Notes: generated by a model not told the origin, from the letters alone. A stretch of DNA of 39,208 nt from an uncultured Pelagibacteraceae bacterium (GCA_902597865.1 CACJZL010000008.1:1-39208); one strand, 5' to 3'; positions 16,635-25,810 are shown, numbered from the stretch's first letter. A program made the numbers and translations.

Positions 16635-17111
16635 ATGGTCTTAGAAAAAAAATTTAAGATATTTTATTTGTTTATTATATTGCTGTGTGTGACTTCGATA
16701 TTTTACGCATTTTTTGTAGAATTTTTTTTGGGATATAAACCATGTATTTTATGCAAGTATCAAAGAGTGCCTTATGCTCTTGGTTTGCTAATTGGATTTT
16801 TCGGTTTTTTTAAACCTTCAAATACAAAAATATGCATCTATATATTTTTAACCTTTTTAATAAGCATGACATTATCTGGATACCATGTTGGTATTGAACA
16901 AGAATTATACCAGTCTATTTTTAATTGCTCAGACGATAATTTGAATATTTTGGAAGGCGGTAAATTGCTTGAGAGTTTAAGTGTGATAAATCCTGACTGT
17001 AGAAACGCGAATTTTGCTATATTTGGACTATCACTTGCGACTATAAATTTTGTATTATCATTTGTAATTTCCTCAGTTTCTTATTATTTGTATTCCAATG
17101 CAAAAAACTAA
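16635..17111 (+). CDS. dsbB: Disulfide bond formation protein DsbB
   Basis: This 158-residue quinone-linked membrane oxidase reoxidises DsbA. Four hydrophobic spans are visible. The first periplasmic loop contains CILC (Cys37-Cys40, in GYKPCILCKYQR) and the second contains the reactive pair Cys98 (FNCSDD) and Cys122 (NPDCRN). This is the arrangement required for electron transfer from DsbA to quinone. Its 3' end overlaps the coq7 start by 14 bases, placing a quinone-dependent enzyme next to a quinone-biosynthesis gene. Confidence 0.92.
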   Translation: MVLEKKFKIFYLFIILLCVTSIFYAFFVEFFLGYKPCILCKYQRVPYALGLLIGFFGFFKPSNTKICIYIFLTFLISMTLSGYHVGIEQELYQSIFNCSDDNLNILEGGKLLESLSVINPDCRNANFAIFGLSLATINFVLSFVISSVSYYLYSNAKN

Positions 17112-17631
17112 TAAACAAAAACTAGAAGAATTCATCAGAGTTGACCACGCTGGGGAAAGAGGAGCGATCAAAATTTATGAAGGTCAGCTATTAGCCTTGA
17201 ATACAATTATTAAAGATGAGACTTTAAAAAAAAAGATTGAAGACATGAAAAAACACGAAGACGAACACTGTTCTTTTTTTGAAAACGAGATTAAAAAAAG
17301 GAATATAAGTCCAACTAAATTTTTACCTTTATGGGACCTTTTAGGATTAGGTCTTGGGTTTGGAAGTACAATATTAGGAAAAAAGGCTGCCATGCTCTGT
17401 ACTGCCTCAGTAGAAGAAGTAATTGATGAACATTATCTAAACCAAATTAACCAAATCAAAGATGATGAAAAGAAATTAAGAGAAAAAATTAAAAAATTCA
17501 GACAGGATGAAATTGATCATAAAGATATTGCATACGAAGAAGGTGCAACGAAAAAAGGTTTATACTCTGTTATGGACAAAGTAATAAAAACTGGATCAAG
17601 AATAGCAATCAATATTTCTGAGAAAATCTAG
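17098..17631 (+). CDS. coq7: Demethoxyubiquinone hydroxylase (Coq7)
   Basis: This 177-residue di-iron enzyme performs the last ring hydroxylation in ubiquinone synthesis. The ferritin-like ligand motifs are visible: RVDHAGERGAIKIYEGQ (about 14-30), KKHEDEH (about 49-55), SVEEVIDEHY (about 103-112) and RQDEIDHKD (about 136-144). Alphaproteobacteria often use Coq7 in place of the flavoenzyme UbiF. It overlaps dsbB. Its TAG is directly followed, with no spacer, by the stop of the convergent HNH gene. Confidence 0.93.
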   Translation: MQKTNKQKLEEFIRVDHAGERGAIKIYEGQLLALNTIIKDETLKKKIEDMKKHEDEHCSFFENEIKKRNISPTKFLPLWDLLGLGLGFGSTILGKKAAMLCTASVEEVIDEHYLNQINQIKDDEKKLREKIKKFRQDEIDHKDIAYEEGATKKGLYSVMDKVIKTGSRIAINISEKI

Positions 17632-18198
17632 TTAAGGCTCTAATTCAACGTCCCAATATAGATAATCCATCCAACTTTTATGTAGGAAATTTGGAGGAAA
17701 ATTCTTTCCATTTCTGTGTAGATCTTCAGTTGATGGCTGATAAGGCATTTTGTTTAAAGTCATACCTGATTTCGAAAGAAGTCTTCCACCTTTTTTTACA
17801 TTACAAGATGAACAAGCGGTAACTACGTTATCCCAATTAGTCTTTCCTCCTTTTGATCTGGGTAATAAATGATCAAAAGTTAATTCTTTGTTACTTCCGC
17901 AATATTGACAAGAAAATTTGTCTCTTAAAAAAACATTAAATCTTGTAAAATTTGGATTTGACATTGGTTTAATGTAACTTTTCAATGCGATTACACTTGG
18001 GAGTTTCATACTAAATGAAGGACTTCTAATTACTCTATCATAGTAGCTTACTATAGATACTCTGTTTAAAAAAACTGATTTAATGGAGTCTTGCCAACTC
18101 CATAATGACAATGGGTAGTAGCTTAATGGTCTGTAGTCTGCATTTAAAACAAGTGCAGGACACTTTTCTAAAGACATATTTTCACTATTTATCATCAT
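17632..18198 (-). CDS. HNH endonuclease-domain protein
   Basis: This 188-residue protein resembles a conserved alphaproteobacterial HNH family. The N-terminus ALVLNADYRPLSYYPLSLWSW leads into an HNH/zinc module at about 110-155. That module consists of CQYCG, then TFDHLLPRSKGGKTNWDNVV, then CSSCN; the two CxxC pairs bind zinc and the DH...N...N residues form the nuclease centre. Its cellular role is unknown; it is not beside a restriction or phage gene. Two Met codons occur at the start (18198 and 18195), and Met8 (MSLEKCPALVL) is also plausible as the start. It lies 56 bases downstream of the carboxylesterase gene. Confidence 0.85.
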   Translation of the reverse strand: MMINSENMSLEKCPALVLNADYRPLSYYPLSLWSWQDSIKSVFLNRVSIVSYYDRVIRSPSFSMKLPSVIALKSYIKPMSNPNFTRFNVFLRDKFSCQYCGSNKELTFDHLLPRSKGGKTNWDNVVTACSSCNVKKGGRLLSKSGMTLNKMPYQPSTEDLHRNGKNFPPNFLHKSWMDYLYWDVELEP

Positions 18199-18254
18199 AA
18201 TTTTTATTAAGTTAACCTAAAAAATATTTTAATTCAATGGGTCAATTAATTAAA

Positions 18255-18914
18255 CTAAGAATTTATATTAAATATTTTTTTTAAAAAAGTTAGGCCCAAA
18301 CTAGACGCTTCTATAGGTATGTTGTGACCACACCCCTTTAACATTTTCGTTGTTATATCAATTTTATTTCTCTCAAAAAAATCTTTCGCCTCTAATAAAT
18401 TCACTGGTGGCACAATTTCATCTTGATCTCCATGAATTAATAATGTAGAAGGCTTCGATAAAATTCTATTACTTAAATCACTTCTATTAATTATTTTTCC
18501 CGAAAATCCTATAACCCCTGCAAATTTTTCCTTCTCAGACAATCCAACGTTAATTGACATCATGCATCCTTGGCTAAAACCTGATAAACAAATGTTTGAG
18601 TTGTGTAAATTAAATTTTGTTTTTATTTCTTCTATGAATTTTTTTAATATTTTTTCACTTTCTAAAGCTTTTTCAGTAATATATTTTTCATCTTCAGTAT
18701 TTAAATCAAACCACTGATAACCCGAAGGGTTAATAGAACATTTTTCAGGTCCATTTGGGCAAATAAAAAGTGTATTTGGTAGAAATCTCTTCCAATTAAT
18801 TGAGAGTGCAGCTATATCATTGCCATCCCCACCATAACCATGTAATAAAATTACTGCATTATTGATGTTTTCGCCCACTGGCTTAATTATTTTAGCATCT
18901 AGACAAAACGTCAT
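18255..18914 (-). CDS. Phospholipase/carboxylesterase family alpha/beta hydrolase
   Basis: This 219-residue protein has the acyl-protein thioesterase/carboxylesterase fold. The oxyanion region is LLHGYGGDGND (about 23-33), the nucleophile Ser is in LSGFSQGCM (about 115), the Asp is in LIHGDQDEIVPP (about 167) and the His is in KGCGHNIP (about 199). It would hydrolyse short-chain esters or thioesters in the cytosol; the true substrate is unknown. Its ATG at 18914 is 51 bases from the divergent HIG1-domain gene. Confidence 0.88.
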   Translation of the reverse strand: MTFCLDAKIIKPVGENINNAVILLHGYGGDGNDIAALSINWKRFLPNTLFICPNGPEKCSINPSGYQWFDLNTEDEKYITEKALESEKILKKFIEEIKTKFNLHNSNICLSGFSQGCMMSINVGLSEKEKFAGVIGFSGKIINRSDLSNRILSKPSTLLIHGDQDEIVPPVNLLEAKDFFERNKIDITTKMLKGCGHNIPIEASSLGLTFLKKIFNINS

Positions 18915-18965
18915 TTAATAAAAAATTTTAATTTTTTTTCTCCAAATATGTAATACATATCATTT

Positions 18966-19169
18966 ATGATTTCAGAAATATTTGTCAAAGTAAGTGCAGT
19001 AATTCTTTTAGTATCTGTGGCTGTTGTATTAATATTAGGTATCGGTACCTTATTTAAAGGTGGAGACACTAGCAAGAAATATTCCAATAAACTTATGCAG
19101 CTCAGGGTTCTGTTGCAGTTTGTGGCCATAATAGTCCTGGTTTGTTTAGCGTATTTTTTTAAAGATTAA
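18966..19169 (+). CDS. HIG1-domain small membrane protein
   Basis: This 67-residue protein has two transmembrane helices (about 8-27 and 45-64). Between them is the HIG1/hypoxia-induced family loop, here GTLFKGGDTSKKYSNKLMQL, with the conserved RVLLQFVAI leading into helix two. Mitochondrial HIG1 proteins (Rcf1/Rcf2) associate with cytochrome c oxidase and respiratory supercomplexes; alphaproteobacterial versions are probable relatives. The stop overlaps the convergent TlpA-like gene by four bases. Confidence 0.85.
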   Translation: MISEIFVKVSAVILLVSVAVVLILGIGTLFKGGDTSKKYSNKLMQLRVLLQFVAIIVLVCLAYFFKD

Positions 19170-19696
19170 TCATAATTTAAAAGCCAGTTCACAAATTTAG
19201 GATCCTCAAAATTTATAGAACCAATAACTTTTGCAAATTCATAACCATCTTTATTGATCAAAATTGATGTTGGAATGCCTCTTAAAGAAAATTTCTTAGC
19301 TAGTTTTACATCTGAGTCATAAAATATTTCAAAAGTATTAATATTTACATCTGAAAAAAACTTTTTGATCGAATTTTTGTCCTCTTGACCAATATTAATT
19401 GGTAAAATTTCAAGATTTTTAAATTTTGTATTGTTTTGAAGATTTTGTAGAGATGGCATTTCTTCCTTGCATGGTTCACACCACGTAGCCCAAAAATTTA
19501 GAATTAGTAATTTGTTTTCATACTCAGATAATGAAACATCCTTATCTTTTTCATTTTTAAATGATATTTCACTAATTTTTTTTTGATCCTCATAAATAAC
19601 TAAATTTTTTAAACCATTTAATTCTTTTGAATTAACTGAATTTGGGATAAATAATACCACTAATAGAACAAGGAACTTTAAAGTTAATAATTTCAT
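19166..19696 (-). CDS. TlpA-like periplasmic thioredoxin
   Basis: This exported or membrane-anchored thioredoxin-fold protein has 176 residues. The N-terminal hydrophobic segment (about 5-19) is a signal peptide or anchor. The redox motif is CEPC (Cys73-Cys76) in NFWATWCEPCKEEMPSL, followed by the cis-Pro region SLRGIPTSILINKDG (about 143-157). TlpA/ResA-type proteins reduce disulfides in cytochrome c or oxidase assembly factors; which of these applies here is unknown. It is divergent from argH with only 23 bases between the two ATGs, a placement also seen in other alphaproteobacteria. Confidence 0.9.
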   Translation of the reverse strand: MKLLTLKFLVLLVVLFIPNSVNSKELNGLKNLVIYEDQKKISEISFKNEKDKDVSLSEYENKLLILNFWATWCEPCKEEMPSLQNLQNNTKFKNLEILPINIGQEDKNSIKKFFSDVNINTFEIFYDSDVKLAKKFSLRGIPTSILINKDGYEFAKVIGSINFEDPKFVNWLLNYD

Positions 19697-19719
19697 ATAA
19701 AGTAGTATAGTTACATATC

Positions 19720-21114
19720 ATGAGTCAAAATAAAAACAATAATACAGTTTGGAACACAAGAATTAAAAAAAAAACTTCAACCATTTTTAAAAAAGTTGGA
19801 TCCTCTATTGAAGTAGATAAAAGGCTGTATAAAGAAGATATATTAGCATCTGTCTCACACGCAGAAATGTTATACAAGCAAAAGATTATAACTATTAAGA
19901 TTAAGGATAAAATTTTATGGGGGTTGAAAAGAATTCAAAATGAAATTGAGAAAAAAAACTTTAAATTTGATGAAAATTTAGAAGACATTCATATGAATAT
20001 AGAGAATAGACTTTTTGAACTTATTGGTAATGATGCTGGCTATTTACATTCAGCAAGGTCTAGAAATGACCAAGTAGTTACAGATTTAAAACTATGGTTA
20101 AAAAAATCTACAATAGAAATTGATAGTTTATTATTAAAGCTAATAAAATCTTTGATCAGAATTTCAGAGAAAAATATATTTTCTATCATGCCAGGTTTTA
20201 CTCATCTTAAAAATGCTCAACCAATTTCCTTAGCACACTATTTTTTATCAAATGTTGAAATGTTCAAGAGAGATAGATTTAGATTTTCATCAAATATGAA
20301 AAGTTTGAACCAAAATCCTTTGGGAGCTGGTGCTTTTTCTGGAACATCTTTTAATATTGATAGATGGTATACCACTAAAAAACTAAAATTTGAGGAACCA
20401 ACAAATAACTCTTTAGATACAGTATCTGACAGAGATTTTGTTTTAGATTTTTTGTACAGTTCATCTATATGCTCAATGCATATATCAAGAATTGCAGAAG
20501 AGTTAATTATTTGGAATTCAGATCAATTTAAATTCATTAGCTTAAAAGATAATATTGTAACAGGCTCATCGATAATGCCTCAAAAAAAGAATCCTGATAC
20601 TTTAGAGTTTTTAAGGGGGAAAACTGGATCAATATTTGGAAATCTATTTTCGATGTTAACAATTGTTAAAGGTTTACCAATATCTTATTTTAAAGACTTG
20701 CAAGATGATAAAGATCTGGTTTTCAGATCTTTTGATAATTTGAAAAATTGTTTAATAATTTTTGATGAAGTAATAAATGGAGTAATTGTAAACAAGAAAG
20801 TGATGTTAGATGCTGCTAAAATAGGATTTACAACGGCAACCGATTTTGCTGATGCATTGGTTAAAAACATGAATTTTTCTTTTAGGGAAGCTTATTTGTT
20901 AACGGCAAAAGTTGTGAATTTAGCTGAAAAGAAAAATTTAGCTTTAAATGAAATTGGACATGAAGATTTAAAGAAGATTGTTCCAAAAATAAGTCCTGAT
21001 GTGATGAAGAATCTAGATTTAAGAAACTCTGTAAATTCAAAAAAATCATATGGTGGAACTTCTTTTGAAAACATAAAGAAAATGATAAGAAAACATAAAA
21101 AGGAGATAAAATGA
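19720..21114 (+). CDS. argH: Argininosuccinate lyase
   Basis: This 464-residue enzyme performs the last step of arginine synthesis, cleaving argininosuccinate to arginine and fumarate. The fumarase/aspartase superfamily signature GSSIMPQKKNPD (about 283-294) contains the catalytic Ser loop. HSARSRNDQVVTDL (about 109-122) and the TxLxxAQP-like THLKNAQPISLAHY (about 161-174) are also present. Length and motifs are normal. It is the first gene of an overlapping run with a small lipoprotein gene, lysA and plsC; its TGA overlaps the next ATG. Confidence 0.96.
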   Translation: MSQNKNNNTVWNTRIKKKTSTIFKKVGSSIEVDKRLYKEDILASVSHAEMLYKQKIITIKIKDKILWGLKRIQNEIEKKNFKFDENLEDIHMNIENRLFELIGNDAGYLHSARSRNDQVVTDLKLWLKKSTIEIDSLLLKLIKSLIRISEKNIFSIMPGFTHLKNAQPISLAHYFLSNVEMFKRDRFRFSSNMKSLNQNPLGAGAFSGTSFNIDRWYTTKKLKFEEPTNNSLDTVSDRDFVLDFLYSSSICSMHISRIAEELIIWNSDQFKFISLKDNIVTGSSIMPQKKNPDTLEFLRGKTGSIFGNLFSMLTIVKGLPISYFKDLQDDKDLVFRSFDNLKNCLIIFDEVINGVIVNKKVMLDAAKIGFTTATDFADALVKNMNFSFREAYLLTAKVVNLAEKKNLALNEIGHEDLKKIVPKISPDVMKNLDLRNSVNSKKSYGGTSFENIKKMIRKHKKEIK

Positions 21115-21227
21115 AAAATATTTTTATTATTGCTGTTTTAAGTTTTTTATTAATTTCCTGTGGAAAAAAAGCAGATCCTGAATACAAAGGTTCAATTGGA
21201 ACAAATAGTTTAATTCAAACATTGTAA
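21111..21227 (+). CDS. Small lipoprotein, LptM-like
   Basis: This 38-residue lipoprotein lies between argH and lysA. It has a short signal peptide ending in the lipobox LISC (Cys17), then GKKADPEYKG, close to the CGKKG-type start of the LptM/YifL lipoprotein group. That group in enterobacteria helps maturation of the LPS transporter LptDE. The argH-lipoprotein-lysA order recurs in proteobacteria. A clear AGGAG lies six bases before ATG. The start overlaps the argH stop (ATGA), and its TAA overlaps the lysA ATG by one base. Confidence 0.85.
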   Translation: MKNIFIIAVLSFLLISCGKKADPEYKGSIGTNSLIQTL

Positions 21228-22441
21228 TGAATTATAAAAATAGTAAATTTTATATTGAGAATATTTCTATAGGGAAATTAACTCGATCATTTCAAACTCC
21301 TTTTTATTGTTATTCAAAATCAAGGCTAAATCAAAATATAAAAAACTTTAATAAAAACTTTGAAAAAACAAAACCATTAATATGCTTTTCTGTAAAATCT
21401 AATTCGAATTCAAAATTATTAAAAATAATAAAAAACAACGGATTTGGCGCTGATGTTGTCTCAATAGGCGAGCTTCAAAAAGTTTTAAAAGTAGGTTTCA
21501 AACCAAATAAAATTGTGTTTTCAGGAGTTGGAAAAACTACAAGTGAACTAGATTTTGCGATTAAAAAGAAAATTTTATTGATAAACGTTGAGTCTGAGAG
21601 TGAGCTAAAAAATATTATCGATTTATCTAAAAGTAAAAAAACTGTAGTCGATGTAGGTTTAAGATTAAACCCAAATGTTAACGCTCAAACTATAGGAAAA
21701 ATTTCTACTGGCAGAATGCAAGATAAATTTGGATTAACTTTTAAAGATACAATCAAAATTATCGATAAATATAAAAATTCAAATTCAATTAGATTTAAAT
21801 GTCTAAGTGTTCACATTGGTAGCCAAATTTTAAGTAATGTGCCATATCAAAAAATGATACGAGTTGTAAATAATTTTCTAAAAAAAGTTTCAGTAAATTT
21901 TGAATATGTAGATTTTGGTGGTGGGATGGGTATTGACTATAATTCAAACAAAAAAACTTTTGATTTTAAGAAGCTCGCTTTGGAAATTCATAAATTTTCA
22001 AAAAGGAATGAATGTAAAATTATTCTTGAACCAGGAAGATCTATTATAGGGGATACTGCTGTACTTATTTCTAAGGTTATCTATATAAAAGAAAGTCCAA
22101 CCAAAGATTTTATTATTTTAGATGCTGGCATGAACGATCTAATTAGGCCAGCTTTATACAATGCAAAACACATGATTATTCCTGCAATTAAATCAAGTAA
22201 AAAAAGTAAAAAAGAATATGATTTTGTTGGTCCAATTTGTGAAACTTCAGATAGATTTTTGAAAATAAAAAAATTTCAAAAGTTAAATGAGGGGGAGATT
22301 GTTATTCTAAAAGATGTAGGAGCATATGGTTATGTATTGTCATCAAATTACAATGTACGACCAATGCTAAAAGAAGTTTTAGTTGATAAATCAAAAACTC
22401 AAATCATCAGTAAAAGGCAGTCCATTAAAGATCTTATTTAA
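21227..22441 (+). CDS. lysA: Diaminopimelate decarboxylase
   Basis: This 404-residue PLP enzyme converts meso-diaminopimelate to lysine. The PLP lysine lies in CFSVKSNSN (about residue 55). VDFGGGMGIDY (about 226-236) and EPGRSIIGD (about 268-276) are the phosphate-binding and family signatures. The C-terminal GPICETSDRF carries the substrate-contacting Cys-Glu. Length is normal. It is coupled to the upstream lipoprotein gene (one-base overlap) and directly abuts plsC downstream. Confidence 0.95.
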   Translation: MNYKNSKFYIENISIGKLTRSFQTPFYCYSKSRLNQNIKNFNKNFEKTKPLICFSVKSNSNSKLLKIIKNNGFGADVVSIGELQKVLKVGFKPNKIVFSGVGKTTSELDFAIKKKILLINVESESELKNIIDLSKSKKTVVDVGLRLNPNVNAQTIGKISTGRMQDKFGLTFKDTIKIIDKYKNSNSIRFKCLSVHIGSQILSNVPYQKMIRVVNNFLKKVSVNFEYVDFGGGMGIDYNSNKKTFDFKKLALEIHKFSKRNECKIILEPGRSIIGDTAVLISKVIYIKESPTKDFIILDAGMNDLIRPALYNAKHMIIPAIKSSKKSKKEYDFVGPICETSDRFLKIKKFQKLNEGEIVILKDVGAYGYVLSSNYNVRPMLKEVLVDKSKTQIISKRQSIKDLI

Positions 22442-23143
22442 ATGATAAGAAATATAATATTTTTCCTTTTTTTTTATCTAGGGATTATTTCAATTTCAAT
22501 TTTATTTATTCCAGCACTTTTCTTTCCAAAAAAAGCTGTGCAGTTCGGAGGTCGTTTAATGGGTATTTGGACTGCAATTTGCCTTAAACTTTTTTTGAAT
22601 GTAAGCATTATGGTTAAAGGTTTGGAAAATATTCCTAAAGATAAAAAATACTTCGTTGTTTGTTCGCATCAGTCTATGTTTGAAACATTCTATTTACAAA
22701 CAATTTTTAAATCATCGGTTTTTATTCTTAAAAAAGAACTAATGAAAATTCCTTTGTTTGGTTCTTATCTTAAAAAGATGGGATGCGTATCTGTTGATAG
22801 GGATAAAATCTCTAAGGAAAATCTAGGTTTCACAGGATTAGTTGAAAAAGTTTTAAATGATAAAAGGAATACACTTATAATTTTTCCACAAGGTACAAGG
22901 AAAGATTATAAAGACAGGTCAAAGTTTAAAAAAGGATTTGCAAGAATTTACAATGACTTTCAAATAAATTGCCTTCCAATTGCGATTAATTCAGGAAAAA
23001 CATGGCCAAAGTCCTCTTTTTTAAAAAGTAAACAAAATATAACAGTCTCTATATTAAAATCCTTTGAGCCAGGTAAAGATGTTGAAAAGTTCTCTACAGA
23101 AGTTGAAAATTCAATTTATAAAGAGTTAGATTTAATAAATTAA
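22442..23143 (+). CDS. plsC: 1-acyl-sn-glycerol-3-phosphate acyltransferase
   Basis: This 233-residue membrane-associated acyltransferase makes phosphatidic acid from lysophosphatidic acid. An N-terminal hydrophobic stretch (about 4-28) precedes the acyltransferase motifs. Motif I is SHQSMFE (HX4E rather than the commoner HX4D, near residue 76), motif II includes GCVSVDRD and motif III is FPQGTR (Gln for the usual Glu). My recollection is that HX4E is common in alphaproteobacterial PlsC. The ATG follows the lysA stop immediately. The gene converges with dnaN with two bases between stops. Confidence 0.9.
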   Translation: MIRNIIFFLFFYLGIISISILFIPALFFPKKAVQFGGRLMGIWTAICLKLFLNVSIMVKGLENIPKDKKYFVVCSHQSMFETFYLQTIFKSSVFILKKELMKIPLFGSYLKKMGCVSVDRDKISKENLGFTGLVEKVLNDKRNTLIIFPQGTRKDYKDRSKFKKGFARIYNDFQINCLPIAINSGKTWPKSSFLKSKQNITVSILKSFEPGKDVEKFSTEVENSIYKELDLIN

Positions 23144-23145
23144 AC

Positions 23146-24258
23146 TTAACCTTTCATCGGCATTATCACAAAAATACTATCAAAATCGCTTGGATCTTTT
23201 ATTAATGCTGGCGACGCAGTATCATTAAAAAAAATTTCAATTTTTTCACCTTCTAACTCACTAGCAACATCTATCAAATATTTAGAATTGAAAGTTATAT
23301 CTAAGTCATGTTCAAATTTTACAGAAACACTTTCATTTCCATCACCACTATGAGTATTATTTACTGATAGATCTAGTTTATCTTTTGATAATTTAATTTT
23401 TACTCCATCCTTTTTGTCTGTGGAAACAGACGCAACTCTATCTACACTGCTTTTAAATAATTCTAAATCTGCCTCCATCTTTTTCTTATTATTTTTTGGA
23501 ACAACTTGAGCATAATTAGGGAATTTCCCATCTATAACTTTTGAAATTAAAACACTATCATCCATCGAAATTTTAATTTTTGTTTTTGAATTTGAAACTT
23601 TGATTTTTCCTTGGTTATTTTCTAGTATTGAACAAAGTTGAAAAATTGTTTTTTTTGGTAATATTATTGGTTCAAAGTTAATGGGTTTCTCAAGCCTCAT
23701 TTTCGATATGGACATTCTGTGAGAATCTGTTGAAACAGCAGTCAAAAAGTTTTTATCATCTCCACTAGTAAAATGTAAAAAAATACCACTTAAATAATGT
23801 CGAGTTTCATCATTTGAAATTGAAAACTTACATTTATTTAATAGCTTTAAAAAACTTTGCGAGTCTAAACTAATTTCTTCAGCCTCAAAACCTTCTTCCA
23901 TTAATGGAAATTCCTGAGGATCAATGCAATTTAACTTAAATTTAGATTTTTCAGACTCTAATTGCATCTTATTTTCTGATAGACTTTCTACATTAATTTT
24001 TTTTCCTGAACTGAATTTTCTGACAATATCGTACATTATAAGAGAATTTGTGGTTGTTTTGCCTTCCTTTTCAATCTCAACATTTTGAATTCGATGGACA
24101 AAAATCATATCTAGATCTGTTGCGGTTATAATAAGTTCTTTTCCACTCGCCTCTAGAAGGACATTAGATAAAATTGGTAGTGTACTTCTTCTTTCAATTA
24201 CATTCTGACAAAAACTTAATGACTCTTGGAGATCTTTTTGATTTACACTAAACTTCAT
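23146..24258 (-). CDS. dnaN: DNA polymerase III beta sliding clamp
   Basis: This 370-residue processivity clamp of the replicative polymerase has the three-domain layout. It starts MKFSVNQKDLQESLSF; the ERRSTLPILSNVLLEA stretch (about 22-37) and the C-terminal PALIKDPSDFDSIFVIMPM are classic DnaN segments. It overlaps the end of dnaA by 11 bases and is transcribed with it. Confidence 0.97.
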   Translation of the reverse strand: MKFSVNQKDLQESLSFCQNVIERRSTLPILSNVLLEASGKELIITATDLDMIFVHRIQNVEIEKEGKTTTNSLIMYDIVRKFSSGKKINVESLSENKMQLESEKSKFKLNCIDPQEFPLMEEGFEAEEISLDSQSFLKLLNKCKFSISNDETRHYLSGIFLHFTSGDDKNFLTAVSTDSHRMSISKMRLEKPINFEPIILPKKTIFQLCSILENNQGKIKVSNSKTKIKISMDDSVLISKVIDGKFPNYAQVVPKNNKKKMEADLELFKSSVDRVASVSTDKKDGVKIKLSKDKLDLSVNNTHSGDGNESVSVKFEHDLDITFNSKYLIDVASELEGEKIEIFFNDTASPALIKDPSDFDSIFVIMPMKG

Positions 24259-25651
24259 TTTCTGATTTATACATTATCTGGTTTTTGAGATAATTTATTC
24301 CATTATTTATTTCGCTATTTTCTACCTTTAATTTCTCTATAGTTTTTACAGAGTGAATTATTGTGGTGTGATCTCTATTTGAAAATTCTCTACCTATTTC
24401 TGGTAAAGATTTTGAGGTAAGTATTTTTGACAGGTAAATTGCTACCTGCCTAGGTCTTACTAAATATCTTGATCTTCTTGAGGAAAGCATTTCATTTTTA
24501 CTAATTTTGAAATATTTGCAAACTAACGTTTGGATATTATCTATAGAGACTTTGGTTTCGTTTATGTTTAGGAGGTCTTTAAGTATTATTTTAGTTTCTG
24601 AAATGTTTGGAATTCTTTCATATATTCTTGCAAATGAGGCAATTCTATTTAAGGCGCCAACCAGTTCCCTTATACTACTTCTAATTTCATAACTAATAAA
24701 TTTTAGTGTTTCCTCGGATATACTAATCTTTTCATTATAAAGTAAATTAAGTTCATTAGTTTTTTCTTTAAGAATCTTATATCTCAATTCATATTCTGGG
24801 TGTTGAATGTCAACGACTAATCCTCCTGAAAACCTAGATTTAATTCTTTCTTGTATCCTTTTTAACTTATTTGGAGGTCTATCTGCTGAAACAACTATTT
24901 GTGAACCTTTATCGAGTAATGCATTAAACGTATGAAAAAACTCTTCCTGCATTGCCTCTTTTCCATCCATAAATTGAATATCGTCTATAATTAAAACATT
25001 AGTGTTTCTAAAATTATCTTTAAATCTGACCATTTCATTACTTTTTATCGATTTAACAAATTGGTACATAAATCTTTCTGCTGAGATAAATGTGACCTTG
25101 TTTTCAGATTTTAGCTTTAAACCAATAGCATTTAATAAATGAGTTTTCCCCATCCCTACACCTCCGTATAAATACAAAGGATTATAATGTGATATATTTT
25201 CTGAGACTTTTTTTGATGCTTCAAAAGCTAGTTTATTGCTTGTTCCGATGATGAAATTATCTAATGATTTATTTTGATCGATCCTATTGTACTGAAGAAA
25301 ACTGTCTTTAATGAAAGAGATATTATCATCTTTTTTGATGATATTATTAACTGCTTTATCTTTTTCATGCTCTTTATCCTCAATTCTAAATTCTATTCTA
25401 GAAATTTCCCTTATCTGTTTTTTAACAATTTTTAATATTTCGTCTAGATATCTTGATACAATCCAATCTCTAAGAAATCTTGTTGAAACCGAAACAATTA
25501 GATAATTACTATGTTGTTCTTCAAAATATATTTTTTTAAGCCAGCTCTCATAAATTTCTGAACCGAATTTTGATTTCATTTCTTTTTGTATTTCTGTCCA
25601 TATTAGGTTTGCATCTTTTTTTTGATTGAAATCTTTATTTAAATTTTTCAT
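24248..25651 (-). CDS. dnaA: Chromosomal replication initiator DnaA
   Basis: This 467-residue AAA+ protein binds DnaA boxes and melts the origin. An N-terminal DnaB-interaction domain (about 10-75) is followed by a linker, then the ATPase domain with Walker A GGVGMGKTH (about 164-172), Walker B LIIDDIQFM (about 225-233) and the arginine-finger region. The C-terminal DNA-binding domain has the signature EFSNRDHTTIIHSVKTI (about 431-447). It lies 290 bases from rpsT upstream and overlaps dnaN downstream. Confidence 0.97.
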   Translation of the reverse strand: MKNLNKDFNQKKDANLIWTEIQKEMKSKFGSEIYESWLKKIYFEEQHSNYLIVSVSTRFLRDWIVSRYLDEILKIVKKQIREISRIEFRIEDKEHEKDKAVNNIIKKDDNISFIKDSFLQYNRIDQNKSLDNFIIGTSNKLAFEASKKVSENISHYNPLYLYGGVGMGKTHLLNAIGLKLKSENKVTFISAERFMYQFVKSIKSNEMVRFKDNFRNTNVLIIDDIQFMDGKEAMQEEFFHTFNALLDKGSQIVVSADRPPNKLKRIQERIKSRFSGGLVVDIQHPEYELRYKILKEKTNELNLLYNEKISISEETLKFISYEIRSSIRELVGALNRIASFARIYERIPNISETKIILKDLLNINETKVSIDNIQTLVCKYFKISKNEMLSSRRSRYLVRPRQVAIYLSKILTSKSLPEIGREFSNRDHTTIIHSVKTIEKLKVENSEINNGINYLKNQIMYKSENEV

Positions 25652-25715
25652 GTAAAGTTATTTCTAGCTAATCTCTTAAAAAGTTTTATTCAATAAAATA
25701 TTTCTTTGAGCAAAA

Positions 25716-25751
25716 GAAATTTGAAATCCTTAATTGAATGAAATTTGAAAT
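25716..25751. repeat. Two direct repeats upstream of dnaA
   Basis: GAAATTTGAAAT occurs at 25716-25727 and again at 25740-25751, a perfect 12-base repeat with a 24-base period, 65-100 bases ahead of the dnaA start. The period is near two helical turns, so one protein could bind both on one face. The function is unknown and AT-rich chance is possible. Confidence 0.4.
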
Positions 25752-25785
25752 TGTATAAATTTAAAATTGAAAAGTGATTAGCTTA

Positions 25786-25803
25786 AAAATTGAATTCAAT
25801 TTT
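25786..25803. repeat. 18-base perfect palindrome in the rpsT-dnaA gap
   Basis: AAAATTGAATTCAATTTT reads identically on both strands and is centred on GAATTC. It lies about 135 bases upstream of dnaA, between the direct repeats and a hairpin at 25811. Without a loop it is more likely a protein-binding site than a terminator. Confidence 0.45.
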
Positions 25804-25810
25804 AAATACT

